Below are positions 43,811 to 52,036 of a stretch of DNA of 53,424 nt, piece by piece. Under the pieces are notes generated by a model. That model did not search any database. It saw nothing but the letters and a program-made list of their open reading frames with translations, and had not been told where the DNA came from. This DNA is from Anaeromicrobium sediminis (GTDB lineage Bacteria; Bacillota; Clostridia; Peptostreptococcales; Thermotaleaceae), in the NCBI RefSeq assembly GCF_002270055.1, contig NZ_NIBG01000028.1, positions 1 to 53,424 of the forward strand. The letters are read 5' to 3'. The translations under genes were made by a program, and so were the position numbers. Within the stretch, counting starts at the first letter, position 1. Each line of letters begins with the position of its first letter.

Positions 43811-45625
43811 ATGACTTATTTAAAAGAAATTGGTGAATACGTTCAAACAACAGCAGAGGTTATTTCATCAATATTGGATATGCAAGTAATAATATGTGAT
43901 ACGGATTTGGAGTTGGTAGGAGACAGTTATCCGGATTTTTCTCCAAAGGACAGCAGAATTAGTCATGAATCTATTCTTACTGAAGTAATGGAATTGGGTA
44001 AAAACGTAGTGCTCGATTCAAATGAATCGCACCAAGGGTGTGCAAAATGTGCCAACAGAGAAAAATGTAACGTTATTTCAATAGTCGGTATGCCTATCAT
44101 TTATGAAGATAATATTATAGGTAGTATAGGGATATTAGCTGAATCTCAAAATTCTAAGGAAATTTTACTGTCAAAAAAAGAATATTATATGGGATTTATT
44201 AGTAAAATGTCAGATCTGCTTATTAGCAAGGTAAGAGAAAGAAAAAAGAATATTGAACTGAAGATTTTGAGGAAAAGGCTTCTGTCAATAGTAGATTCTA
44301 TTGATGGGGCATTGATTTCCTCTGATGGATCAGGCCATATTATTCATTGGAATACAAATATAAAGGACTTTTTTAATATTTCAGATTTGAAAGGAAAGAA
44401 AATCCACCTTTATGACATAATACAACATCCATCAATAAGGGAATTAGTTGAAAAGGGAATTGAATTTAAAAATAAGGAAATTGTGTTTAATCGAGATGGA
44501 AAAACGACATATGCTTTAATTTCTGGAAAAACGATTGATTTGGATGATTACAAATACGGAGCAGTTATTGTACTAAAAAAACTTACTGATGTTTATGATG
44601 AAGTAAATGATCTTTCAAATAACAGAATTACTACAAATTTTAATCAAATTGTTGGTAGTAGCAAACAAATCAATATCATAAAAAACAAGGCACAAATGGT
44701 ATCAAATAGTAAGTCAACTGTTTTAATACAAGGTGAAAGCGGAACGGGAAAAGAAGTTTTTGCAAGGGCTATTCACTATACTAGTAAGCTGAAGGATAAA
44801 CCGTTTATTGCAATCAATTGTGCGGCCATACCTGATAATTTGCTTGAGAGTGAATTGTTCGGGTATGATGAAGGTGCATTTAGTGGAGCTAAAAAGGGTG
44901 GTAAAATTGGAAAGTTTCAACTCGCAGAGGGTGGAACAATATTTTTAGATGAGATTGGTGAAATGCCTCTCCATTTACAAACAAAATTACTAAGAGTATT
45001 GCAAGAAAGATATATTGAAAGACTAGGTAGTAATACGAGTATACCAATAAATGTAAGGGTCATTGCAGCTACAAATAAAAAATTGGAAGAAATGATATTA
45101 ACAAAAGAATTCAGAGAAGATCTGTATTATAGATTAAATGTCATTCCTATCAGAATTCCTTCTTTAAGGGAAAGAAAGGAAGATATTCCCTTTTTGTTAG
45201 AATATTTTTTAGAAATAAATAACAAGCTGTTAGGAAAATCAATAAAGGGATATACTGAAGATGCTATGAAAACATTAATTAACTACGATTGGAGAGGAAA
45301 TGTGAGAGAATTACAGAATCTTGTTGAGTATGTAGTTAATATGGCGCCAAGTGATTATATTAGAAAAGAAGATATACCAGCTCGATTACTTAATAACTTT
45401 AGAAATAGTGACGCTTCAGGAAATATAGATAAAAATAGTGAAGATGCATTTGATATTAATGAGAATTACAAAGTTGAATCTTTAGACGACATTATTAAAA
45501 GGAATATTATAAAAGCATTAAAGTATTTTGGTGATGACTTGGCTGGTAAGGAAATGGCATCAAAAGTCCTTGGCATAAGCAGAGCTACCTTATATAGAAA
45601 AATTAAAGAATATAATATTGTATAG
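43811..45625 (+). CDS. Sigma-54-dependent transcriptional activator with Cys-containing sensor domain
   Basis: A 604-aa enhancer-binding protein. Residues 1-150 form a GAF-like sensor with a cysteine cluster, CAKCANREKC, near residue 75. A PAS domain (about 155-265) follows. The AAA+ domain (about 280-515) has Walker A GESGTGKE, the sigma-54 contact loop as GAFSGA (canonical GAFTGA) and Walker B TIFLDEIGEM. The C-terminal Fis-type helix-turn-helix (VLGISRATLYRKIKEY) reads the enhancers. The natural target is the palindromic sites at 40926-40961. The cysteines might bind a metal or iron-sulfur cluster (inference). GAGGTG precedes the ATG. Confidence 0.92.
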   Translation: MTYLKEIGEYVQTTAEVISSILDMQVIICDTDLELVGDSYPDFSPKDSRISHESILTEVMELGKNVVLDSNESHQGCAKCANREKCNVISIVGMPIIYEDNIIGSIGILAESQNSKEILLSKKEYYMGFISKMSDLLISKVRERKKNIELKILRKRLLSIVDSIDGALISSDGSGHIIHWNTNIKDFFNISDLKGKKIHLYDIIQHPSIRELVEKGIEFKNKEIVFNRDGKTTYALISGKTIDLDDYKYGAVIVLKKLTDVYDEVNDLSNNRITTNFNQIVGSSKQINIIKNKAQMVSNSKSTVLIQGESGTGKEVFARAIHYTSKLKDKPFIAINCAAIPDNLLESELFGYDEGAFSGAKKGGKIGKFQLAEGGTIFLDEIGEMPLHLQTKLLRVLQERYIERLGSNTSIPINVRVIAATNKKLEEMILTKEFREDLYYRLNVIPIRIPSLRERKEDIPFLLEYFLEINNKLLGKSIKGYTEDAMKTLINYDWRGNVRELQNLVEYVVNMAPSDYIRKEDIPARLLNNFRNSDASGNIDKNSEDAFDINENYKVESLDDIIKRNIIKALKYFGDDLAGKEMASKVLGISRATLYRKIKEYNIV

Positions 45626-45635
45626 GAATGATATA

Positions 45636-45835
45636 AACATATTATTAATGATTTTTTATTAAGCTCTTAGACTTAAAAAAAGAATAGTAATACTCAAGGG
45701 GTTTGTTTTTATGCAAAAAATTCAAATTCATTTATAAATTAATTATGTAGACGATCACATGTTTTTCAGATATGTGATTTTTTTATTGAAACAAAAAATA
45801 TTAGGAAACGCAGAGGCACGATTAATTGTCTCGAT
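45636..45835 (+). repeat. Right-end fragment of a RAYT element
   Basis: It begins with ATATTATTAATGATTTTTTA, the last codons of the transposase as at 23024. It continues with AAAAAATTCAAATTCATTTA, the hairpin GATCACATG/TATGTGAT plus T run (about 45755-45787) and ends with GGCACGATTAATTGTCTC, a decayed inverted end. It stands directly after the activator gene and could supply its terminator. Confidence 0.75.
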
Positions 45836-45874
45836 TTATGATTCATTTTTGTGTATATGATACTTCAAAGGATT

Positions 45875-46476
45875 TTATATTTTACCTAAATATTCTTCAA
45901 ATGATATATTTCGATTTACAATTTCTTTTGCAGTTTCCCTTCCAACATAACGAAGATGCCATGGTTCATATTGATATCCTGTAATGGATTCTTTTCCTTC
46001 CTCATAACGTATGATAAATCCAAATCTAGGTGCATTTTCTTTAATCCATTTTCCCTCTTTTGTTTCTTCAAAGGATTGTGTTAAACGATAATTTACTGCT
46101 GGACTAGATACATCTATGGCTAATCCCGTTTGATGTTCACTTTCTCCAGGTTTGGCACTAAATTGATTAGTCTTTTCCACTCCGTATTTGTTAACATCTG
46201 ACGCAAATATTGATTTTTGGCGATTGTATGAGCGATATCCTGATACTGCAATGAACCCAACATAATATTAACTGTCTTTACTTTAAGTTTTGGCAGTCTT
46301 TCTTTTATGTAAATTTCAATACTTCTCTGTAGGTTTTCTTTTCCTTTGGTTTCTTTTCCTTTTCTCTGCAGGCCATGGAATTCTTTAGCAAATTCACTTA
46401 AGTTTTGATCCAGATATAATTCAACTATATAACCATCTTGACCTTTAATTAATTTATGATTAATAAAATATTTCAT
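45875..46476 (-). pseudogene. Disrupted LysM/VanY-like D,D-carboxypeptidase gene
   Basis: On minus, MKYFINHKLIKGQDGY starts an N-terminal domain (about 74 residues, ending VKTVNIMLGS) of the kind that opens some clostridial LysM cell-wall proteins. At about 46255 the frame is lost. In a different frame the C-terminal part of an M15/VanY peptidase runs on from AVSGYRSYNRQKSIFAS, with SEHQTGLAIDVS and EPWHLRYVG carrying the zinc His, Asp and His. The region joining the two parts (membrane anchor, LysM, first part of the peptidase) is missing, so an internal deletion with frameshift is likely. AAGGTGGTG precedes the ATG at 46476. A short reinitiated product from an internal ATG is conceivable but would lack the amino half. 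Confidence 0.75.
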
Positions 46477-46694
46477 TTTTTCACCACCTTTTTCTTTATT
46501 GTTTCTTAGGGAAAAGTGAATTATTCTACTTGTATTTTCATATTTTACGGGAAGGTTATTTTGACTCCATATTTCTAATATGATAAATTCTTCTTATAGG
46601 TAGATTAATCCATTTCATTGATGGGAATTTATAATGAGATGATTAAAGAATTAATATGCAATGTATATCATTAAAAAAGAAAGGTTGTGGAATT

Positions 46695-47108
46695 ATGAAG
46701 CATTGGCTTTATCCAGCAAATCCTAAAATTTATGATATTGTTTCTGCGTTTACGCGTGCAGATGAAACTCCTTGGCCCATGAGCAGCAAAGTGGAGTTAG
46801 ATGATTTTATATATATCTATGGAGGACAACCCTATAAGCAGGTCCTATTTAAATGTAAGGTCATTGATATTGGGTTACCACCTGAAGCAGTTATAGAAAA
46901 AGCAGAAAAATATATAAAAGTATCTGGTAAAACACCAGATAAACCATTTATGATGTTAAAGACAGTTTATGAGTTTGAAATGAATTCAAGTAGTCCTGTT
47001 TCATTTCATATGATGAAACAGAATGGACTAAAGGGTAGCATTATGGGTCCACGATGCTTAGAGAATAACCTAGAATTACTGAAATATATTCGAAGTATGG
47101 AAGAATAA
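46695..47108 (+). CDS. EVE/PUA-like small protein
   Basis: A 137-aa soluble protein. KHWLYPANPKIYDIVSAF and DDFIYIYGGQPYKQVLFKCKVIDI resemble EVE-domain (PUA-like) proteins, which read modified bases in nucleic acids, though this match is partial and function is not established. Start: ATG 46695, about 10 bases after AAAGG. An in-frame ATG at 46656 would add 13 basic residues without a ribosome binding site. Upstream 46477-46694 holds no gene. Confidence 0.7.
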   Translation: MKHWLYPANPKIYDIVSAFTRADETPWPMSSKVELDDFIYIYGGQPYKQVLFKCKVIDIGLPPEAVIEKAEKYIKVSGKTPDKPFMMLKTVYEFEMNSSSPVSFHMMKQNGLKGSIMGPRCLENNLELLKYIRSMEE

Positions 47109-47165
47109 TATGAGTTGTTTTATAGATTAAGATTTTTGGACAATTTAAAAATATGAGGTGATAAT

Positions 47166-47531
47166 ATGGATTTACAAAAAGTAAGAGACTATTTTTTAAG
47201 TAAACCAGGTACTGTGGAGGATACTCCCTTTCGTATACCTGTTCCCGTGTTCAAGGTTGGAGATAAAATGTTTGGATTGATCAATATTCATGAACCTGAT
47301 AAGGAAAGTATCAATCTAAAATACCCAAAGGATAGAATACATGATTTACGTTCAGTTTTTGCTGAAATTCAACCAGGATACCATATGAACAAGGATAATT
47401 GGAATACGGTATATTTAGATGGACAATTGGAGGAGGATTTTATTTTTGAGTTGATTGATATATCATATGATTTAGTATTTAAGTCATTAACAAAAAAGAA
47501 ACAAAAAGAAATATCAGAGATGGATATATAG
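47166..47531 (+). CDS. MmcQ/YjbR family protein
   Basis: A 121-aa protein of the MmcQ/YjbR family, a fold with cyaY-like topology. Landmarks are the N-terminal VRDYFLSKPGTVEDTPF, VFKVGDKMFGLI, the INLKYPKDRIHDLR segment and PGYHMNKDNWNTVYLDG. Proposed to bind DNA, but physiological role is unclear. AGGTG precedes the ATG. Its distance of 57 bp from the previous gene permits cotranscription. Confidence 0.88.
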   Translation: MDLQKVRDYFLSKPGTVEDTPFRIPVPVFKVGDKMFGLINIHEPDKESINLKYPKDRIHDLRSVFAEIQPGYHMNKDNWNTVYLDGQLEEDFIFELIDISYDLVFKSLTKKKQKEISEMDI

Positions 47532-47646
47532 ATAATTTATTATTTTACATACTTTTTACATAATTACCATACTTTTTTACCACATTTGGAAGTTATTATA
47601 TAAGTACAAGGAACAACAAAACAAAACTTTTAGAGGAGTGGTAATT

Positions 47647-48363
47647 ATGTTAAATAAAAAAATTATGAAATTGATGATGACAACTAGTTTATGTGTAGCT
47701 TTATTTATTCCATCTATGGCTTTTGCAGATGATACAGTAGAAAATGTTAATGAACCAAATGGAAAAAGAAAGTTTTTACAGGAAAGATTAGAAAATTTTA
47801 AAGATAAGATGAACGAGAAGAAAGAAGAAAGACAAATTAAAAGAGAAGAAAGAAAAGAAAACAGAGCAGAGAAAAAGGAAGAGTTATTAGAAATCATTAA
47901 TGAATATGCATTAGATACGTTAGACGATTGGGAAGAAGCATTTGATGATCATAAGGAAGTTCACCAAGAAATCCATGAGATTAAGAGTGAATTAAGAACA
48001 GAAAAAAAGGAAACCGTAAAAGAAGACCTTAAGGAAATGAAGGAAGAGATAAAAGAAAAGCTTCAAGCGGGAGAAATCACAAGGGAAGAAGCTAAAGATG
48101 AGCTAAAGACTTATATGAAATCTATTAAGGAAGAAAGAAAAGAAATCATTGGAGAGAAGAAAGAAGAACTTGCAGATGAGATTGAGGCACAAAAATTAAG
48201 ACGTGAAGAAGTTAAAAAGCTTAGAAAAGAGTTAGTAGAAGCTGTTAACAACGAGGACTCTGAATCAGTAATGGATATTTTAGATTCCTTATATGACCAT
48301 CTATTAGATCACATTGAATTTGATAATGAAAAACTTGAAGTAATTGAAAGTATAGAGTTATAA
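47647..48363 (+). CDS. Secreted, highly charged coiled-coil protein
   Basis: A 238-aa protein: a signal peptide (MLNKKIMKLMM, hydrophobic core, cleavage near AFA-DDT), then almost uninterrupted Lys/Glu/Arg-rich helix (KEERQIKREERKENRAEKKE and similar), broken near residues 85-100 and before the acidic C-terminus. No domain is recognised. It may be a surface or spore-envelope helical protein. Start: ATG 47647 is 8 bases after AGAGGAG. An in-frame GTG at 47638 overlaps that ribosome binding site. Confidence 0.75.
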   Translation: MLNKKIMKLMMTTSLCVALFIPSMAFADDTVENVNEPNGKRKFLQERLENFKDKMNEKKEERQIKREERKENRAEKKEELLEIINEYALDTLDDWEEAFDDHKEVHQEIHEIKSELRTEKKETVKEDLKEMKEEIKEKLQAGEITREEAKDELKTYMKSIKEERKEIIGEKKEELADEIEAQKLRREEVKKLRKELVEAVNNEDSESVMDILDSLYDHLLDHIEFDNEKLEVIESIEL

Positions 48364-48372
48364 TATATGGAT

Positions 48373-48408
48373 AAGCCCCTTTACATAAAGGGGTTTATTT
48401 AATTTTTT
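48373..48408 (+). terminator. terminator after coiled-coil gene
   Basis: AAGCCCCTTTA pairs with TAAAGGGGTTT across a 2-base turn, followed by ATTTAATTTTTT. Confidence 0.82.
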
Positions 48409-48446
48409 AAAAGATACTATAACAATAGATAATGGAGAAGATGGAT

Positions 48447-49010
48447 ATGAGTTATATCATTAATATACTTATAAATTATGGAGTAATAGGGATTATGATA
48501 GCTGCCTTTTTTGAACCTATTCTTATGCCTGTACCTATGGAATTTGTTTCTATTCCTATTGCCTTATTAAATCAAGATAAAGCCCTTTTATATTCAATAA
48601 TACTAATATTATTTTCTGCTCTAGGATCAACTGTGGGGTACTATATAGGTAAATTTTTAAGTGGAACTTTATTAAATAAATTTGTTTCAGCAGAGAATGT
48701 TAGTAAGCTGAAAAATTTATATGAGAAAAATTCATTTTTAACAATTCTAACTTCTGCATTTACTCCTATACCCTATGAGGCATATGTATTATCTGCCGGT
48801 ATATTTAATATAGGTTTTACAAAATTTATCATGGCAGCCCTTATTAGTAGGTGCATAAGACATTTACCTCAAGGAATTATAATATCCTTGTATGGAGATG
48901 TTTTTTTAGGAAATTTGAAAAATTATACCATGATTATGGGGCTAATTATATTCATAATAATATTGTTATTAAGGTATTTATTTAGAAAAAATAATAGTAA
49001 TACTCAATAA
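48447..49010 (+). CDS. DedA-family membrane protein
   Basis: A 187-aa member of the DedA/SNARE-associated (VTT) family, with hydrophobic segments near 8-30, 42-65, 100-125, 130-150 and 165-182. The family motifs FFEPILMPVPMEF, GSTVGYYIGKFLSG and FTPIPYEAYVLSAG are present. Members flip undecaprenyl phosphate or phospholipids across the membrane. The E-x3-P-x-P-x-E region is conserved. Start: ATG 48447 is favoured, 6 bases after GGAGAAG. In-frame ATGs at 48432 and 48441 are poorly placed. Confidence 0.88.
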   Translation: MSYIINILINYGVIGIMIAAFFEPILMPVPMEFVSIPIALLNQDKALLYSIILILFSALGSTVGYYIGKFLSGTLLNKFVSAENVSKLKNLYEKNSFLTILTSAFTPIPYEAYVLSAGIFNIGFTKFIMAALISRCIRHLPQGIIISLYGDVFLGNLKNYTMIMGLIIFIIILLLRYLFRKNNSNTQ

Positions 49011-49150
49011 ATTTATTCTTATGGAAAAAATTCAATTGATTTATAAATTAGTTATATGGATGATCACATATTTTCTAGGTATGTGATTTTTTTATTGGAA
49101 TAAAAAACATTAGGAAGTTTAGGGACAAGATTAATTGTACCGATTTATGA
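48985..49150 (+). repeat. Right-end fragment of a RAYT element
   Basis: AATAATAGTAATACTCAATAAA, read only in pieces within the gene end, is followed by AAAAAATTCAATTGATTTA, the hairpin GATCACATA/TATGTGAT plus T run (about 49060-49093) and GGGACAAGATTAATTGTACC as decayed end. The left part overlaps the last codons of the DedA gene, so the insertion may have changed the protein's C-terminus. Confidence 0.65.
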
Positions 49151-49555
49151 TTTATGTAAGATGATTGTACCTTAATTTTAAAATAAATGGGATACATTGG
49201 TAGATACAAAAAGAAGGAAATTATTGAAAAATGTCGAATTTTATTGAAATATAATGCTTTTATGAGAAAATTTTGAAATTAACAAATGTTAATACCACAA
49301 TAATAACAAAATTATTGAAAGATAAGGATTCAAAACCATGAATCTAAGGGGATAAATTATTATAATTGCTAGTTTGTCAAATTATTCAATATAAAGTTGT
49401 CCTACAATAGGACCTTTTGTATTTGTAAAAATAGAGTGAGCTTCTATCAGTTAAAAAGGAGGTGAAAGGTAAGCTTTGTCATTGATGAAGATCATATAAA
49501 ATGGCTACTGGATAGGATAATTAAAACAGAAATACACATTAAAGGGGGAAGTTGT
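49151..49555 (+). promoter_or_regulatory. Leader region of chemoreceptor gene 1
   Basis: No full gene. A hairpin GTCCTACAATAGGAC (about 49399-49413) with CTTTTGT acts as a weak terminator. AAAAAGGAGGTGAAAGG (about 49456-49472) is a very strong ribosome binding site with only tiny frames after it (for example GTG AAA GGT to TGA). The whole arrangement recurs before chemoreceptor gene 2 (51670-52036). Confidence 0.45.
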
Positions 49556-51523
49556 GTGAAAAGCTTAAAATACAAAATCACCATACCTGTAGTAATATTT
49601 GCTATAATAGGAATCTTAATATTATCAGGAACTGCATATTTTCAGGCAAAAAAAATAATTATTAATGATGTAGAACAGATAGCACAAAGCAAAGTAGATA
49701 AGCTTGTAATACTTGCAGATGATAAAATTCATGAATGGAAAGAGGTAATTGAACTACTGTCTTCCATAGATGCAGTGAGAAATATGGATTATGAAGGCCT
49801 TAAAAAGTTTATTTCTTATAATGATCATACATTTAACCAATTTGAAGCTATTATTATTTCTGATAAAGACGGAAAGTATTTAAGCACCAACGGAAAAGGT
49901 GGAAACATTGCTGATAGGAACTATTTTCCTAAGGTTATGGCTGGGCAGATAGTTGTATCAGAGGCAGTAATATCAAAATCCACAGGAAATCCTATTGTGG
50001 TAGTTGGAGCTCCTATTAAAGATGATAGTGGAAATGTTGTAGGTCTAATTGGAGGAACAGTAAATTTATCTCGTATAACGGATTTAGTAAATGCTGAAAA
50101 ATTGGGAGATACGGGATATGCTTATATGATTGATCAAGAAGGTTTGATTATGGCTCATCCTAAAGAGGAATTTATTCTTAATGAAAACTTTTTAAATAGT
50201 AAAAGTAAGACTCTCGTAGAAATAACAAAGAAAATGATAAAAGGTGAAACTGGCGTAGATAGTTATGAATTTGAAGGGACAGACAAAATAGCAGCTTATA
50301 AACCACTACATTCTACTGGATGGTCCATTGCAATGACTACATATTATAGTGAAGTAACAGCGAGTGTATCAAAATTTAGAAATGTTATAGTTATGATTGG
50401 ATTTGCCATGATATGTGTAATCGGCATGTTAATATATTTTTTAATAAATAAATCTATGAAGCCTATTATACAAATGGCTGAGGTTACAAAAGACGTAGCT
50501 TCAGGGAATTTACAGGTGAAAGTGGATGTAAAGAGTAATGATGAAATAGGCATTCTTGCGGATAATTTTAATCATATGATTGAAAATATGCGAGGCGTAT
50601 TAGGAGAAATGAATGAAATGGGAATGACGGTAGCTTCAACATCACAGCAAATGATGGCTTCAACAGAGGAGGCTGGCAAAGTTTCAGAACAAGTAGCAAA
50701 TACCATATCAGAACTAGCAAAGGGAGCTACGGAACAGGCATCTTCTACTCAAAGGAGTAGTCATATGGTAAATCAATTAATAACTGGAATTACCGAAATA
50801 GCTGAATCTACTAATGGGGCAGAAAAAGTTACTGTTATTGCAAAGGAAACGGTTGATGCAGGAATACAAATTGTAGAATATCAAAAGAATAAAACCTTAG
50901 AAAACAAGCAGGCATCTGTAAATGTTGGAAATGAAATATTTGCATTATCAGAGAAATCACAACAGATTGGACAAATTGTAGAGTTAATAAGGAGTATTGC
51001 AGAACAAACTAATTTGCTAGCGTTAAATGCAGCTATTGAAGCAGCCAGAGCAGGAGAACAGGGAAGAGGATTTGCTGTTGTTGCTGAAGAAGTAAGGAAA
51101 TTAGCGGAAGAATCAAGTACAGCAACACAAAATATTGGTGACCTTATAAACCAAATACAAACAGGCGTAGAAAATGCTGTAAAAGAAATGGGTAAGGCAA
51201 AAACTGTGGTAGATGAACAAGAGAGAGCTGTAGAGCAAACAGTAAAGGTATTTGATGACACATTAAAAGCTGTTGAACATATTACAAATACGGTAAAAGA
51301 AGCTAGACAGGCTTGTGAAATCTTAAATGAAAGTTCACAGGTAGTAGGGGATAATATAGATAATATTGCAAGTATCACACAACAAAATGCTGCTGGAACT
51401 GAAGAAGTGGCAGCTTCTACAGAAGAACAAACAGCTACGTTAGAGCAACTATCAGCATCAGCAGAACAACTTGCAAATCTTTCAGGTAAACTGCAGGAAT
51501 CTATACAGAGATTTAATATATAA
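49556..51523 (+). CDS. Methyl-accepting chemotaxis protein (dCache type)
   Basis: A 655-aa chemoreceptor. TM1 (about 8-28), an extracellular double-Cache ligand domain (about 35-268, [36 protein letters not shown]), TM2 (about 272-294), HAMP (about 296-350, [20 protein letters not shown]) and a cytoplasmic methylated coiled coil with the CheA/CheW-binding tip [20 protein letters not shown]. Start: GTG at 49556 with AAAGGGGGAAG upstream. A near-identical gene follows in tandem. Confidence 0.94.
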   Translation: MKSLKYKITIPVVIFAIIGILILSGTAYFQAKKIIINDVEQIAQSKVDKLVILADDKIHEWKEVIELLSSIDAVRNMDYEGLKKFISYNDHTFNQFEAIIISDKDGKYLSTNGKGGNIADRNYFPKVMAGQIVVSEAVISKSTGNPIVVVGAPIKDDSGNVVGLIGGTVNLSRITDLVNAEKLGDTGYAYMIDQEGLIMAHPKEEFILNENFLNSKSKTLVEITKKMIKGETGVDSYEFEGTDKIAAYKPLHSTGWSIAMTTYYSEVTASVSKFRNVIVMIGFAMICVIGMLIYFLINKSMKPIIQMAEVTKDVASGNLQVKVDVKSNDEIGILADNFNHMIENMRGVLGEMNEMGMTVASTSQQMMASTEEAGKVSEQVANTISELAKGATEQASSTQRSSHMVNQLITGITEIAESTNGAEKVTVIAKETVDAGIQIVEYQKNKTLENKQASVNVGNEIFALSEKSQQIGQIVELIRSIAEQTNLLALNAAIEAARAGEQGRGFAVVAEEVRKLAEESSTATQNIGDLINQIQTGVENAVKEMGKAKTVVDEQERAVEQTVKVFDDTLKAVEHITNTVKEARQACEILNESSQVVGDNIDNIASITQQNAAGTEEVAASTEEQTATLEQLSASAEQLANLSGKLQESIQRFNI

Positions 51524-51539
51524 TGGAGTAGGAGCTAAA

Positions 51540-51640
51540 TAATTATAAATTGACTATATAGATAATCACATATTTTTTGAATATGTGATTTTTTTATTGA
51601 AATAAGAAATATTAGTAAATATAAGAAATGATTAACAACC
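51540..51640 (+). repeat. Right-end fragment of a RAYT element
   Basis: AATTATAAATTGACTATATA, the hairpin AATCACATA/TATGTGATT plus T run (about 51564-51597) and ATTGAAATAAGAAATATTAG match the other right-end copies. It lies just after the chemoreceptor stop and probably terminates it. It marks the start of the second unit of the tandem duplication. Confidence 0.7.
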
Positions 51641-52036
51641 TGTGACTTATGGCCTAATTATAAAAATTGGGCCACATAGATATATGCAAAAAGAAGGATA
51701 TTGTTGAAATGAATCGAAATACATTGAAATATAATATTTTTGAGAGAAATTTCACAATCATATAAATGTTAATATGGCCATAATAGAAAACTTATTGAAA
51801 GATAAGGATTCAAAAACAGGAATATAAGGTGCATAAATCACTATAATGGCTAGTTTGTCAAATTTTTAAATATAAAGCTGTCCTACAATAGGACTTTTTA
51901 TAATTATAAAAATAGGGTGAGGTTCTACCAGTTAAAAAGGAGGTGAAAGGTCAGATTTGTCATTGATGAAAATCATATACAATGGCCACTGGATAGGATA
52001 ATCAGAAAAGAAAGACATATTAAAGGGGGAAGGAAT
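51641..52036 (+). promoter_or_regulatory. Leader region of chemoreceptor gene 2
   Basis: Homologous along its length to 49190-49555. It holds GTCCTACAATAGGAC followed by TTTTTATAA (about 51881-51904, a better terminator than in copy 1) and AAAAAGGAGGTGAAAGG (about 51936-51952), then a frame TTG TCA TTG ATG to TAA of about 15 codons. Confidence 0.45.

Noticed and set aside
49200-49555. Cyclic-di-GMP riboswitch in the chemoreceptor leaders
   Set aside because: No GEMM-type conserved blocks could be recognised; the leader is described without naming a class.
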